From Cristatella mucedo (taxonomy: Eukaryota > Bryozoa > Phylactolaemata > Cristatellidae), in assembly GCA_009760855.2 (NCBI GenBank), contig WPIO01000039.1, forward strand, positions 435,501 through 499,500: DNA of 64,000 nt. Direction: 5' to 3'. This document shows positions 22,729 through 34,279 of the stretch, one piece after another. Numbering within the stretch: the stretch's first letter is position 1; every line of letters starts with the position of its first letter. A program made the translations under genes and the position numbers. Below the pieces are notes generated by a model. It worked only from the letters and a program-made list of their open reading frames with translations, searched no databases and was not told the DNA's origin.

Positions 22729-22811
<83 letters not shown>
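22729..22811. repeat. (GA)n microsatellite
   Basis: About 41 pure GA units, 58 bases after the 9-base minisatellite. Confidence 0.99.
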
Positions 22812-22815
<4 letters not shown>

Positions 22816-22880
22816 ACGCTTGCACTCGAGATCCATGGTGCACCCGAGAAGCCATGTGGGCAGCCGGCCGAAAAGTCACC

Positions 22881-22908
22881 CAGTGTGCAGCCGGTCGGCT
22901 GCACACTG
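22881..22908. repeat. 28-base near-perfect palindrome
   Basis: 13-base arms CAGTGTGCAGCCG and CGGCTGCACACTG around GT. Confidence 0.97.
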
Positions 22909-23173
22909 AGTGAGGCAATAGAGCAGAGGAGAGAATGAAGAGAACGAACGAGGTGGAAGCCATTGCAAGGAGCCATAGAGCAGGCGGAAGCCGTTGCAGC
23001 TGCCGAGTTGGCAGACACTCACGGCTGAGCAGAGAGCGAGTGCCCAGCCATGAGCGCTACCAACGAAAGGCGACACGCCCCTCCCATCCTCCTGCAGAAG
23101 GGGAGCCATTCCCAGAGCCGCGGGGATGCACGAGAGGCGCGGGTAGGGCCTCCGCGAGAGGCGCTAAGTTCAC

Positions 23174-23380
23174 CTGCAGAGACGTGCGCGCGAACTGGTT
23201 GGCCAGCTCGATGGCTTCGTCTATCATTCTTTCGTCAGCGGGAGACATCAGCTTGAGGCCGCCGGTGCTGGCTGAACTGCTCAGGTCTCCAGAGCTGCGT
23301 CGCTCGCGGCTCAGCGGCAGCATCTGGCGAACGGATGCGAAGCACGGCTTGCGTGAACACACCACTGCCGCAGTCGACGC
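23174..23380 (-). CDS. Coding exon, 69 codons, Ser-rich then amphipathic helix
   Basis: Acceptor CCACTGAG (23381) and donor CTGCAG|GTGAAC (23173) enclose a phase-0 frame. It encodes QMLPLSRERRSSGDLSSSAS, then LKLMSPADERMIDEAIELAN and QFARTSLQ. The last ~25 residues form a strong amphipathic helix of conserved-domain character. I cannot place it in a family. Alternative acceptors lie at 23,362 and 23,322. Confidence 0.5.
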
Positions 23381-23568
23381 CTCAGTGGATGACGGAGCGA
23401 TGACATATAGAGGTGTAGCATGCATGTGCACAAGCGCAAAAGCAAGGAGCATGCATAAGGTAAGTCGAAGGTTACACGTGTCAGCGAGGTGCACACATTA
23501 CCCCCCCCCCCCATCTCAGCCGAAGCCTCCTCCATCCCCCCTCCGACGATCGTGTGCCTGCACAGACC

Positions 23569-23571
<3 letters not shown>

Positions 23572-23620
<49 letters not shown>

Positions 23621-23700
23621 GGGGAGAGAGAGAGGGCAGGAAGGGAAACAGAGAAAGAGGAAGGGAGAGAGCGAGAGAGAAAGAGAGGGAGAGACGGCAG
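23572..23700. repeat. (AG)n microsatellite and purine tract
   Basis: Pure AG core 23,572-23,611 followed by GGGAGAG-type purine sequence. A C12 run lies 60 bases before it. Confidence 0.97.
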
Positions 23701-24057
23701 CTGGGGTGGCTGGGACGAGTGGGTGGATGCTGATACCGGGTTACAGCAGCAGGAGCCAGCACGAACGGTAGCTGCTGGCGCAGGCGCACAAGCCCACTTC
23801 GAAATGCTCATCCACGCCAGCCCAGTGATCACTACTGGCGATTGACGACTCGAGACAGTTGCTAGTCATGCTTACAGGCGCAGCAAAACAGCTCAGATCG
23901 ACCTAGCGGATGAGATCACAACTATAAATCATGGACCAGCCAATCGTTGTGGCCAGCATGATTCGCAGGCACGGAGCTGAAACAGAGCCAACAATGAAGC
24001 CTCTTCAGAGTTGCAAGCAAGGGCATTCGAACCTTGACAGCATTGATAATCTACGTA

Positions 24058-24330
24058 CTACGGTCCCCTCGTGCTGAGAATGACCAACATTAGCACGACC
24101 ACGGTGTCAATTTTTCTCCCTAATGGAAGCATCTGTTTCCAACAGATGGGACTGTCACTCTCAGCAGCAGTAACGATTAATTCTTGGCTGCCTTTGAACG
24201 TCATCGTTGATTTTCTATCATTTCGACTCTCCGAGGCTATTGTCACAGCTTCATCGGAGTGACACGTCCATTGTGATGCACACATTCGCAAAAGAAAAAT
24301 TAATGGGAGGCCTGAGGGTGGCAAAGGGCA
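24058..24330 (-). other. Protein-like open frame, unassigned
   Basis: The end of a minus-strand frame reads SDEAVTIASESRNDRKSTMT ... LGRKIDTVVVLMLVILST and stops at 24058. It contains one short hydrophobic stretch. It lies on the same strand as the other candidate exons but has no clear donor or acceptor. Confidence 0.15.
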
Positions 24331-26003
24331 AAGGCATCGCCTGTCAAAGGAGTACAGAAGAAGCAGGACTGCAGCAGCAGCAGTGGTGGCAGCAGCTCGA
24401 GGCAATATGGCGGCCGAGGCCCACGAGATGAGACCATAGCCGAGCAGCGAGTGGAGAGCTTGCAGTCCGTGAGGCTTCGTCCCAAAATCACGTGCCAAGT
24501 TCCCACCGACAAGTAGCCTCCTCGCTGCCCTGGCTATAGAGCACAGCACTATCGCAACTTGCCCAACATTGGTGCTCTTAAATTAAACGCCATGTGTGAA
24601 ATTACGGTAAAAATAGACAGCCCCGCCAAGCACGCAGTGCTGCATGCTTGGAGCTCGGGTAGCCGACTACCAAGCATGCCTGATGCTGTGGGAATTGCAC
24701 AGGCTCAGATGACGCCACAAAAGGCAGGCGAGCTCAGGAAACCCTACAAGATCCGACAGTGCTCAGTTCAGAAACATGCAATGGTCTTTCTCGTAAGCTA
24801 GAAAGCTAAACTGATTATCCCAATGAAATAGAGTAATGCCCGTTGTAAGTCCGTTCAGTAGAGGGATTCTACTTCCGAGGACAGCCACCTAGTCTTTTTC
24901 ACTCAAGGGCTACGATAGCTCTACGGTATCCTTTTGGGGCATTGGGCTATCTTTAAAATCCTGCTGACACTTCAACTACATATTCCTTTTTATGGTGATA
25001 CATACAGCACATACATGTACTCCTTTTGCCTTCTCAGGCACTGTATAAAGCTACCTACAAATATCCATTTGTGACCATAATAGACCCCAATAAATAATGC
25101 ACAGCTATAACTTACAAACATGTCACACCAGATAGCCGAATGAATAAACATATACACACTTGGACATGGCACCCTAAACTTGGGGCAATTAATATGGCTG
25201 CTAGTATTAGTGTGGACAGTTATTGCAGAATACCTGACCATTTTCGTGAGTTTGAGTGATCCGAAAATGCTTTGCAATCATGCAAAATATCAGGCAGCAG
25301 CCTTTCAAGCCTAAGGATGGGTCCGTAATGTTTCCAAATGGTGTGCGATGTGCATCGACTTGAATTCCGGATATTTGATGACAATGGGCTAGAAAATGGG
25401 CCGATGACGGAAGTCCGTGCAGCAGCGCAGCCTCTTTCTTTTTGGCTCCAAGTTCAAAAGTTAGACACGCCAGCCTGTAGCAGCCTACACGGATAGAGCT
25501 GTGTAGTGATGAGGCATTAATAAAAACTCGTTGCTTGTTCCAGTGGGTACAACGGTAACTCTGACTGAAGAGTTTCGTAGTTCGTCGAAACTTGTGAGTT
25601 GCTTCTTTGCCGTCAAACAGTCGAGACAAGGAGCAGCAGGCAGCCTTATGACTACACAGACCTGGGGTTCACATCGCTTGAACTCTTGGACGCAAGATCT
25701 TGGACAGCAGTGCCAACTTGGCATGTAGGGCTATCTAGACCTCTTCACCAGATCGTCCGACGCAAGAAGCTAAAGCGCACTCTTCAAAGCACTCTAATAT
25801 AATGGCACTAACTCAAACTACCGAACTCATACAATGCCACTAACTCGAACGCTAGCACACATTACTGCTACATGTATCACGTATGTACGTGCATCCTCGG
25901 ATAGCTTTCGAGTTCTGGTATTACAAGCTAGAAGGGCATAGAACTGACAACAGTCAGCTCAAAAGAGGTCAGGCTAATAGCTGACATAATATATACTATA
26001 TAT
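24331..26003. other. No confirmed gene
   Basis: Mixed-composition sequence. Apart from the weak minus-strand frame at 25,207-25,629 nothing is recognised. Confidence 0.4.
25207..25629 (-). other. Protein-like open frame, unassigned
   Basis: An open frame without an ATG support includes CYRLACLTFELGAKKKEAAL and LKGCCLIFCMIAKHFR. No convincing splice borders or homology. Listed only because it is the clearest unexplained frame in the 24,600-26,000 stretch. Confidence 0.15.
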
Positions 26004-26232
<229 letters not shown>

Positions 26233-26756
26233 GATATGCTTTATGGTTGCCGACCACACATACCCCTCGCCCCTGCCCGGCCCGACAAAAAAATTTTCTT
26301 TGCATTCAGCCCCACAGCAGAGGCCTCCAATCGCTCTGTAGTTAGAAATTACAGGTGTACGCAGTGTACACTCATATCAAAACGTTACTTCAACATGTTA
26401 GTAATACAACATGCGGTACGAAACATTAGTGGTGTCTGGTTGCCTACATGTGATTTGGAACATGCCACGTTCTATCAAATGACTAGCTAGACAAGCAAAC
26501 CGCCTGGACATGTACTGACATCAACTATGCAGAACCAACCCATACAGTACTTGTATGGTGGCAGTTCAAACCCCGAGGCTATCCATGCATTTTCTCGGCT
26601 TCAGCCGAGGGTCCAAACATGTGCCTAGCCAGGATTAAGCCGAGGAGGGGGTCACAATTTGACCTTTCCGGAGGCAGCCAATAAATGAAGGTTAATTTAG
26701 GGCATCCAACAGTGACCAGGATTCTCTACCCTCTGCCCTACGCTCATGGGTCATAC

Positions 26757-26830
26757 ATAATAATGATAATAATAATAATAATGCACTTGATAAAGTGCCC
26801 TCAGAGAACTCAATCTCTTTCTAGGAGCTT
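26757..26830 (-). mobile_element. LINE family A tail fragment
   Basis: (AAT)n, GCACTTGATAAAGTGCCCTC, AGAGAACTCAATCTCTTTCT. Confidence 0.85.
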
Positions 26831-26956
26831 TATGTCATATAGGAACGATAGAGCCAAAACTAACCATTCTAGAGTGTTGCAATCACAAGCCCACAAATCC
26901 AGCTGCTTAATCAGTAACATTTGCATCGGGTCTCGATGCTGTCTGTATGCACTCAC

Positions 26957-27115
26957 CGGATGAAGCAGCCTGAGGTACAGAGCCTCGGTCCACTTACTGC
27001 CTCCCTTCCGGCTGGGCAGCACTGGGTGGCTGCCAAACCAGAGTGGCAGCCACCAGCACGCCACCCGGGGCGAGCTAGCGAGAAAGCATGATAGTCGTCT
27101 CCTTCGAAGGACGTG
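26957..27115 (-). CDS. Possible exon ending at a strong donor
   Basis: The donor is ATCCG|GTGAGTGC. Upstream frames give either GGSKWTEALYLRLLHP or an alternative reading through EGDDYHAFSLARPG, and several acceptors are possible. The donor quality is the main support; the extent is a guess. Confidence 0.22.
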
Positions 27116-27969
27116 ACAAAAAGTGACCATAAAAGAACCAGGAGGAGCCCTGGCCACACCATTTACTCCTGGCCCTGGGCTGTGTCTCTTAATCGTGTAC
27201 AGATAGCCACTAAAGACCCGAGCAAACACCAGCTAAGATAACAAAAGACTTCCATTGATCACGGTTTTCCCTTTGCTCGTCGACTGAGTAGCCAAGCCGA
27301 CTAGTATAGCCACGGGGGGGGGGGGAGGGGAGGGCGGGCCAACGAACCACGGAACAATCGAGACACGACAGACTGCATCAGCAGTCAACTCGTGGTATCT
27401 TCTGGTGGGGGTCGTCTCTGCAAGGCATTCCTAGCAGCAAGGTCGGCATCTCGACGACGACGAGGCATCTGCTCGTGCCACCGTTTGCTGCTTGCTGGCT
27501 TTCACTGCCAGTCGCTTGCCCGGCAGCTCTCGGCGAGAGCCTGGCTGGCGTGGCTTTTTGCCGACGGGCGGCTGTAGCTGACTGGCGGCTGTTGCTGACA
27601 CGAGCCGCCTAGCACACGACGGTAGAACACCGCCACGCCTTCATTCAGTTGCCACCGGATCCGAGCTGCCGGCGGCTGCGTGTCTTATCGCTTTTCGGGA
27701 GAGCTGAACAAAGCACGCTGCTGAATAGATTCACTATATACTGACACTGCCGGGATCTCGGCAAACGGCCGACAAGTGAGAGTAGCTGCAAGCTTGCACG
27801 CGAGCAAGCGCAGAGCAAGCACAGGGAGTGAGCAGGCACAGGGCTTCCGGCAGCAGTAGCTGTATCGGCCGAAGCTGCTATGGCTACAGCAGCTTCAGCA
27901 GCGGGGTGCATTCTGGGTGCACTTCGATGTAAGCAAGCAGATATTCGTATCATGCTGATTGACCATCGA

Positions 27970-28085
27970 CCTGCCCCCTCCCCCGAGTAACCTGCCCCAC
28001 TCCCCAGCCCCGAGTACCCCACCCCAGCCCTGAGTAACCCCCCCAGCCCCGAGTACCTCACCCCCAAGCCCCGAGTGACCTGTAC
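27970..28085. repeat. Degenerate ~25-base minisatellite, CCCCGAGTAACC type
   Basis: Five copies of a unit containing CCCAGCCCCGAGTA with length variation. C-rich on plus, G-rich on minus, so a quadruplex is possible. Confidence 0.9.
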
Positions 28086-28516
28086 TACGTAGAGTCGAGA
28101 CAGCGATTGTCTGAGCTAGCTGGATGCCCGATTAAAAAACGGTGCCATGTAAGAGCCGGGAGAAGATCGATGCTAGCAGGGAATAGGCCGACCGGCCAGA
28201 CGACATACAGCTACTGGGCAGCGCAGGTGGTCGCCCTCCCTCGGCATCTGCACTAGGTGACAGCAGTTGCCGATGGAAGCCCTTCGTGGGTGAGATCTGC
28301 ATAAAAAGTGAAAAGCCCTGTCTCTGTCCGGTCGGCTGCTACTCTTAGAAGGAGCCGAGAGAGGTATAGAGAGGAGAACGAGCAAGATGGAGTGACGGAG
28401 CCCAAGGCAAAGACAAAATGTTCTTGCATGAAAAGATTGGGAAAAGGAGAGTGGGTAAGAGACAGGGAGGATGACAAACACGGATGAGAGAGTGTTGAAA
28501 GAGGGTGAGACGCACG

Positions 28517-28517
<1 letters not shown>

Positions 28518-28562
<45 letters not shown>
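28518..28562. repeat. (CA)n microsatellite
   Basis: About 22 CA units. Confidence 0.98.
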
Positions 28563-28566
<4 letters not shown>

Positions 28567-28934
28567 TGCACACGAAAGCAGATGCTGTCGAAACTATCTA
28601 GCCACGCATCATCGCTCACGGGCAGTAGTCAGCACACTCAATTGAACCAGTCGCCTGTCATCCCCCACCAGCATGACAGGGGAGGAGGCACAGCAAGATC
28701 AGATCGGTAGCTGCCAAATAGGGCTTAAAAAGCAGCAAAAAACAAATGCTGAAAACTTGGAAAATCGTGGACCAAGCCTCGGCAGAAGTGCAGACAGAGC
28801 TCTATCTGCATTTCAGTTGAGCATCTCACGACTCCTTGCATTTGCACACGGTAGGAGTGCCAATCGACTGTGAACACATAAGACTGTCACACCGGAAGTG
28901 CTCTATCGCCCTCCCTCTCTCTCACACACACAAA

Positions 28935-28935
<1 letters not shown>

Positions 28936-28973
<38 letters not shown>
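28936..28973. repeat. (CA)n microsatellite
   Basis: About 18 CA units, preceded by CTCTCTCACACACACAAAAT. Confidence 0.97.
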
Positions 28974-28974
<1 letters not shown>

Positions 28975-29570
28975 TCTCTCGGCCCTCTGCTAGTGCGACT
29001 CTCGGCTGCAGCTGCTGGCAGCAGCGGCAGCCGTGGCAGAGGAAGAGGAGCGTGAGGAGAAAGAGCAGAATTTTTCTCGGCGAGATTTCTCAAAGGGACG
29101 ACATTGGACGACGGCACGGCCACCGAGGCCAGGATCTCAAGGCTTCGTCGGGGCCGCGTCACAAACCTCCGAGAACCCAGCGCAATTCGACTGCCTAAGG
29201 CCGTGAGCCCACCACAAAGGGGATGCATTCGATGTGTGTGACGATGAGGGCAAAGGCGCCTTGACCGCCTCGCCGGGCAGGCGGGAGGCGTCAGTCGTTG
29301 CCTTCTCCACGTGCGACAGGCCGCTGCAGCCGAAGCGCCGCACCGAGTAAGCTGCTGCAACTTGTCGCAACCTGAGCGCTCGAGCGAGCGCCCACGCTTC
29401 CACGGGCAGCCCCACGACAGGCGCTAGTATGGGCGCCGTCGCCGCCTCCCTCCACCCGCACTCCACCGCAGCCGCTCCGTCGAAAACCCACGAGGCGGTG
29501 GCGCAGCGGCAGGGGGTGGGGTGGGGGCGGCGGCGCAGTGGACGCCGCCGCAGCATAGGTAGGTACGCAC

Positions 29571-29908
29571 CGGCTTCGACTTGCCGAGCTTCTTCTTTCT
29601 TAGGTCCAATGTAGCGTAGCCTATCGCCGAGCACGGCGGATGCTCGGGCCGCTGCGAGGCAGCGGCCGAGTACATCGGCGACGAGCGCGCCGCCAGGTTG
29701 CCCGGCGCCGTCGGGCTCGAGTCTCGTCCCGGGTAGGTGCGGGAGCCTGCCGACGCTGAAGAAGCAGCAGCGGTGGCGGAGGCGCCGTTGCAGTTGCCGT
29801 CAGTCTCAGAAAGCGACCATCTCGCGCTTCGAGCATCCGTCATCATCTGGGCCGCCGCCACTCCGCAGCTGCTCCAGGGCCGATCACTAAAGATAGTCGC
29901 ACCCGGGG
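29571..29908 (-). CDS. Coding exon ending with an IxYxxL motif
   Basis: The frame runs ATIFSDRPWSSCGVAAAQMM, then ARSARWSLSETDGNCNGA, an Ala/Ser linker, RDSSPTAPGNLAARSSPM and finally SAIGYATLDLRKKKLGKSKP. It ends exactly at a good donor, CCG|GTGCGT. The IGYATL core fits the I/V-x-Y-x-x-L/V pattern of ITIM-like, SH2-binding tyrosines. The acceptor used is unclear: the one at 29909 does not match the phase of the exon upstream. Confidence 0.45.
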
Positions 29909-30088
29909 CTACGGGTCAAGCGGCCTCGAATTGCGCGGCGCGCCATTGGCTTCCTGCGCACCGTCCGTCCGGGGCAGGTGGGTCCACGATCCGGCGGGCG
30001 GCGCTGGCGGCCTTCGGATCGGCTCCGCGGCTGCGCTCGCTCGCTGGCTGCGCTCGGTGCTAGCGCAGCCGTCGGGCGAGGAACGTAC

Positions 30089-30252
30089 CGGGGAGGGGGA
30101 GCACGACTCGCCGACCCGCCGAGCAAAAGCACTGCCTGGGTCGTCGGCGAGACCGGCGCATAAAGCCCGTTAGGGCTCTCGTCGTCCGTCGTACTCGAGC
30201 TAGGCTGCGTCGTCGTCGTCGTCGCGACGGATCGCAGAGCGTGCTGCAGCAT
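30089..30252 (-). CDS. Probable first coding exon in a CpG-rich region
   Basis: ATG at 30252 opens MLQHALRSVATTTTTQPSSS, TTDDESPNGLYAPVSPTTQA and a short Gly/Ser/Pro tail, with a donor CCCG|GTACGT at 30088. The block sits in very CpG-dense sequence (about 29,420-30,600), as expected of an unmethylated promoter region. The NGLYAPVSP segment has protein-like composition. No TATA box is evident. Product unknown. Confidence 0.4.
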
Positions 30253-30944
30253 ATGCGCCCATTAAAACGAGATCTCTCGATTCACGCCGACGGCGCCCAA
30301 AATGACATGAGGCATCGGCCGAGTTTTCGAGGTCAGGTTCGGCTCCGCCCACGCGCGGTCGACTCAGTGGCACTCCAACCCGGGCGTCGTCGTCGCCAAG
30401 CGCCGCCTGCTGCAGGCGCACGAGCGAGCTCTCAGGCCGAGTTTACCCCGAGCGTAGGCTATCGCTTCCCAAGCCCGAACGGGGACAGTCCGAGATTCGG
30501 TGCAATCCCTTAGCACGAGCGACCGAAGCAGCGAGCTAGTACGAGCGATCGTGTCGTGCCGTGCAAAAGTTCCGGCGAGCGTCCCGAGTACTGGAAGGCA
30601 GCATGAAATGTGCTGAGGATGGAAAGTTTCGGCGAGCATGAGGCAAACAGCCTGGGGGTGGGGAGAGGGAATTGGCACGCGACGAAAAAGCCACCGGGCA
30701 GCCAGCGCCAGACCGCATGCCCAATTATCCCCCTCCCACCCATCTGCCCATTGTCGAGTCTTCGTGGAGGAAAGCTAGGAGCGATGAGCTAGGCGGCCAA
30801 AGTTGGCTGCAGCAGCCGTAGCTGCTGCAGCTGCCGCCATAGCGGTCTGCTTTTCGGCTGAGCACTTTGGTAGTGACATGGCATTTTGGCGGTCGGTGAC
30901 ATGGCAGTCGGGCGACGCCACCACTGCAGCAGTCCGGCGCTCCC

Positions 30945-30967
30945 GGGGGGGGGGGGGGGGGGGGGGG
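30945..30967. repeat. Uninterrupted run of 23 G
   Basis: The longest homopolymer in the window, within GC-rich sequence at the edge of the CpG-dense region. Confidence 0.98.
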
Positions 30968-31534
30968 CTCGCGGCTGCACACTTTCGAATGTGCTCGCGG
31001 TTTGGGTCGGGCTATTGGGGACGGAGTCGTCGCGGGGCCGATCGCTGGAAGCGAGCGAACATCTCGACCGCGGATCTTTACGGCTGGCCGGCGGGTGGCC
31101 GGTGCCGCGGCTGTTGTTCCCCGGCCCTCGACCGACAATGGGGCACTACGGCGGGCGCTATTGTGGTGCGGGGTCGTGGTCAGTCAAGCGGTATCGCCAT
31201 ATCTATATTGTGCCGGCAATGCATCGGCAGCAAAGCAAACATGGAAGAGCGGTCATGCACGCGACACTAGCGGCCAGCAACGAGAGCGGCGTGAATGGCC
31301 GCTCGGACCAGTGCAAAGAGAACGCCGAAAGCCTGAATGGGCCAGCCGCGTCAATGACCACGGCCATGTCCAAGTGGCAGAGCGGGGTGCGACGATCGCC
31401 GCCGTCGTGACCGCGCACAAGCACACACACCGCTTGACCTTTCCGTCTGGCATCGCTACACGAGCAACTTGCACCCCAACTTCAATGGAGTCGCGGCCTC
31501 TGGCTGGTGCGACGTGGCGAGACTTTCGTTCTCT

Positions 31535-31880
31535 CCATCACTCTATCTGTCTATCTATCAGTATCAGTCTACCTATCTATCTATAGATCTACAAACATCT
31601 CTAATTTAGTTATGTATCTATATCTCCGCTCTACTGTTTCACTCTTTCCCTCTCTCCTTTTCTCTATCTCCTTCCCTCCTCTCCTCTATCCCTGTCTCTC
31701 TCACTCTATCCTCTATCTATTCTATCTATCTATCTATCTATATATCTATCTATATATCTATCTATATATCTATCTATCTATCTATCTATTTATCTATCTA
31801 CTTATCTATCTATCTATCTCTCCCTGTGTCTCTGTGTGTCTCTCTCCCTGTGTCTCTGTCTCTGTGTCTCTGTCTCTCTT

Positions 31881-31925
<45 letters not shown>
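31535..31925. repeat. (CTAT)n and (CT)n compound satellite
   Basis: CTAT units dominate 31,540-31,820, then TGTCTCTG-type units, then pure (CT)n 31,880-31,921. Confidence 0.97.
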
Positions 31926-31926
<1 letters not shown>

Positions 31927-31973
31927 TGCATTGAGATGTAACCTCAGCCACTGTTATACTGCTTCCTGATGTT

Positions 31974-31995
31974 CCCTCTCTCTCCCTCTCTCTCT

Positions 31996-32079
<84 letters not shown>

Positions 32080-32080
32080 A
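31974..32080. repeat. (CT)n microsatellite
   Basis: CT units with CCCTC interruptions, ending CTCTATGTATCC. Confidence 0.98.
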
Positions 32081-32084
32081 TGTA

Positions 32085-32810
32085 TCCATATATCTGCCTA
32101 TATTAGCTCTCTTCTTTTTTCTGGATAGTCGTTTTGGCATCGAGTCTTTTGCTTCTCTCCTGCGGAAAAGTTCTCTAAAGAGTACCGCACAAACCGGCTC
32201 AATTATCAAGTCATACGATACAGTTTAAAGCTCGAGAAATGATTGACGCGTCGGCCGTCGCCTTGCAGCAGCCAGAAAGACCGCGTTGTTGGCTGATCAC
32301 CTTCGTGCATATGGCGTCTCCAACCAGCGACCGAAAGCCGAGGGAACCAAACAGCTCACTTGTCCATGGTTTGACAGTACTTGCCACTGCATTCGCCAAA
32401 AACCAGGACATAGCACGAAATGCTAAGCGCACTCGCGCGTACTGGTTACTTCCTAACTGCTCGTGCCTCGGAAGTATAGAAATGGTCAACATTCCCTAGA
32501 CACTTCACTTTTGTGACTGTGACTGTGAATAGCATGAAATTGACCTGCTTCCGAGCAGAAAACTTACAGAATTCGCAACGTGTGGTTTGCAATTAGTCAG
32601 ACAGATCAGCAAGTGAATCAAAATTCACATTTATTAACTCAGATGACATGCAGCAGTTCCCGTTCAATTGGATTCAGACAAGAGTAGGTGTTCTAGGTTT
32701 TCAGCTACACTGCAAGTCGTTTTCTCAAGGAAGCCACCAAGACTAGACCCGTCTGTGCTGTCCACGGAAACGACGTTCAAAATCTAGTATGAATCCTAAT
32801 GAAATATATG

Positions 32811-32845
<35 letters not shown>

Positions 32846-33129
32846 CTGAAGCAGCTGCTCGTTGTTTTAGGCTGCTCCCTGCGATCGCCCAGACAGGAAG
32901 CTGCTGCTGCTGAACTGCTGCAATGAAACTGTTCAGAGCCGCCTTCTCCTTTTCGTTCAGCAGCTTCGTGGCGAATTCATCCCAATATACGAGATTCTCT
33001 TTTTCCGTAGTCCAACAAATATACCAGCTGGGACCTTTTCCTCTGGCAGCTGTTGAGAGGCGTCTTGGACTTACTGGGTGGCTGCTGACTCACTGTCACT
33101 GAGGCGTGACGAATTGCTTTAATGGATGG
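32085..33129. other. No gene seen
   Basis: Short frames only. Contains one (TA)n tract and no known repeat landmark. Confidence 0.5.
32813..32842. repeat. (TA)n microsatellite
   Basis: GTATGTATATATATATATAT, about 14 TA units. Confidence 0.95.
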
Positions 33130-33262
33130 CACACTAGGTAAGGTGGTTGCTTTCACGACCTCGGTCCCGAGGCCGTGGGTTCGATTCATGCGGTGGGCGA
33201 TTCTTTATCGCCACTGCAAGCGGTGGTGATAGCATTAAAGGCTCTTCTGTCGCTATACAAGG
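33130..33262 (+). mobile_element. SINE family B
   Basis: tRNA-like head (ACTAGGTAAGGTGGTTGCTT), B box GTGGGTTCGATTCATGCGGT, then the family-specific body TATCGCCACTGCAAGCGGTG and AGGCTCTTCTGTCGCTATAC. Body and tail differ from SINE A. Confidence 0.8.
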
Positions 33263-33639
33263 GAGGCTGTTTACTCAGCTAGGATTTAAATTGAGGCTTA
33301 ACTTGATGTGTAGTGGTGGCATCAGGACCTTGAAATGGTCTATCAGCTGTTTCCATTAGATGTTGCTCTTAGCTACAGAAAGCTCTGTTTGCTGTAGCCA
33401 GCGTCGTTTGCGATAGTACGCCGGAAGCGTGCCTGCTGTTTCACGAGAAAAGAAAACTTCAAAGAAAACTTTGCGAAACCCCACAGAGGCCCATCAAGAA
33501 TGTCACCATGCTGAAGTCTTCAATGACCTACCAGTCACAGTAGCCATATTTCAAGGCACTCGGCAACATCTTGACAGTGGTGTAGTCCTCTTCGAGGTTC
33601 GCAGACGGAGCCATACGAAGAGACTGGTACTTGTTCTCT

Positions 33640-34070
33640 AGGAATAAAGGGATGCCAAGGTCGTCTCTCCCCCCCCCCCTGTAGAGGAGGAGCGAATGCC
33701 CCCTCCCTGAAGCCTGGCTCAGCCGCCGGCTCCTCCACTGGCTCGATCGACGTGGATGCGTTCTTGGACCAGGCATAAGGTGCTCGCACTTTACGACGCA
33801 GCTCGACCGTAGGAGCGAGTCCTGTAGCAGACAATCCTCGCTTGCTTGCCCGCTGCAAGCGTGGCGACAGCCCTCGGGGCTCTTCTGCCACGGTACAGAC
33901 GAGGCTGTTGAATCGCCTGACCTTTAACTTGACTTTACTTCACCACGACTCTCGCCTCCACCTTCCCAGGTCGGCCTCCAGCTTCCCAGGTTTCGCAGGG
34001 CGCTGGCTGGCTGGCACGTCGTCGGTCGTTGTAGGGGCCAGAGGGGTGTTCGCTTGCACGCCTAGCGGAG
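33640..34070 (-). repeat. GC-rich composite repeat with SINE B-like core, reverse copy
   Basis: Reverse-complement partner of 42,455-42,895. Shared landmarks include GTGGCGACAGCCCTCGGGGC, CTCGACCGTAGGAGCGAGTC and TCGATCGACGTGGATGCGTT. The match continues for ~430 bases, with both copies keeping the same open frame (PRGLSPRLQRASKRGLSATG). Confidence 0.9.
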
Positions 34071-34279
34071 GCACTGTGAGACCTTTCGGCACTAGGGGAA
34101 TGCTACAAATGACACTCCCTCCCTGGGTCCGTGTGTGAGAAAGTGCTACAATATAGCTCCATAACAGGTGAAATGCAAAAAGCACACGCTAGCAGGCTTA
34201 TCGAGTCGAGAAAGTCGTATTAATTGTAGTACAGGTATAAGGTAGCTATCGCAGCTTTAACTTGGGTGAATTTTTCTGG

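Larger units (their letters stand above)
29420..30600. promoter_or_regulatory. CpG-dense region, candidate promoter of the minus-strand exons
   Basis: CpG dinucleotides are packed far more densely than in the flanks, on both sides of the candidate start codon at 30252. GC-box-like GGGGCGG and CCGCCC strings occur. Some of the density may be coding bias in the two exons it contains. Confidence 0.4.

Noticed and set aside
29137-29360. Possible PTB-like segment (YSVRRFGCSGLSHVEKA)
   Set aside because: It vaguely resembles the start of an IRS/DOK-type PTB domain, but the following residues do not fit and the splice phase is unclear.
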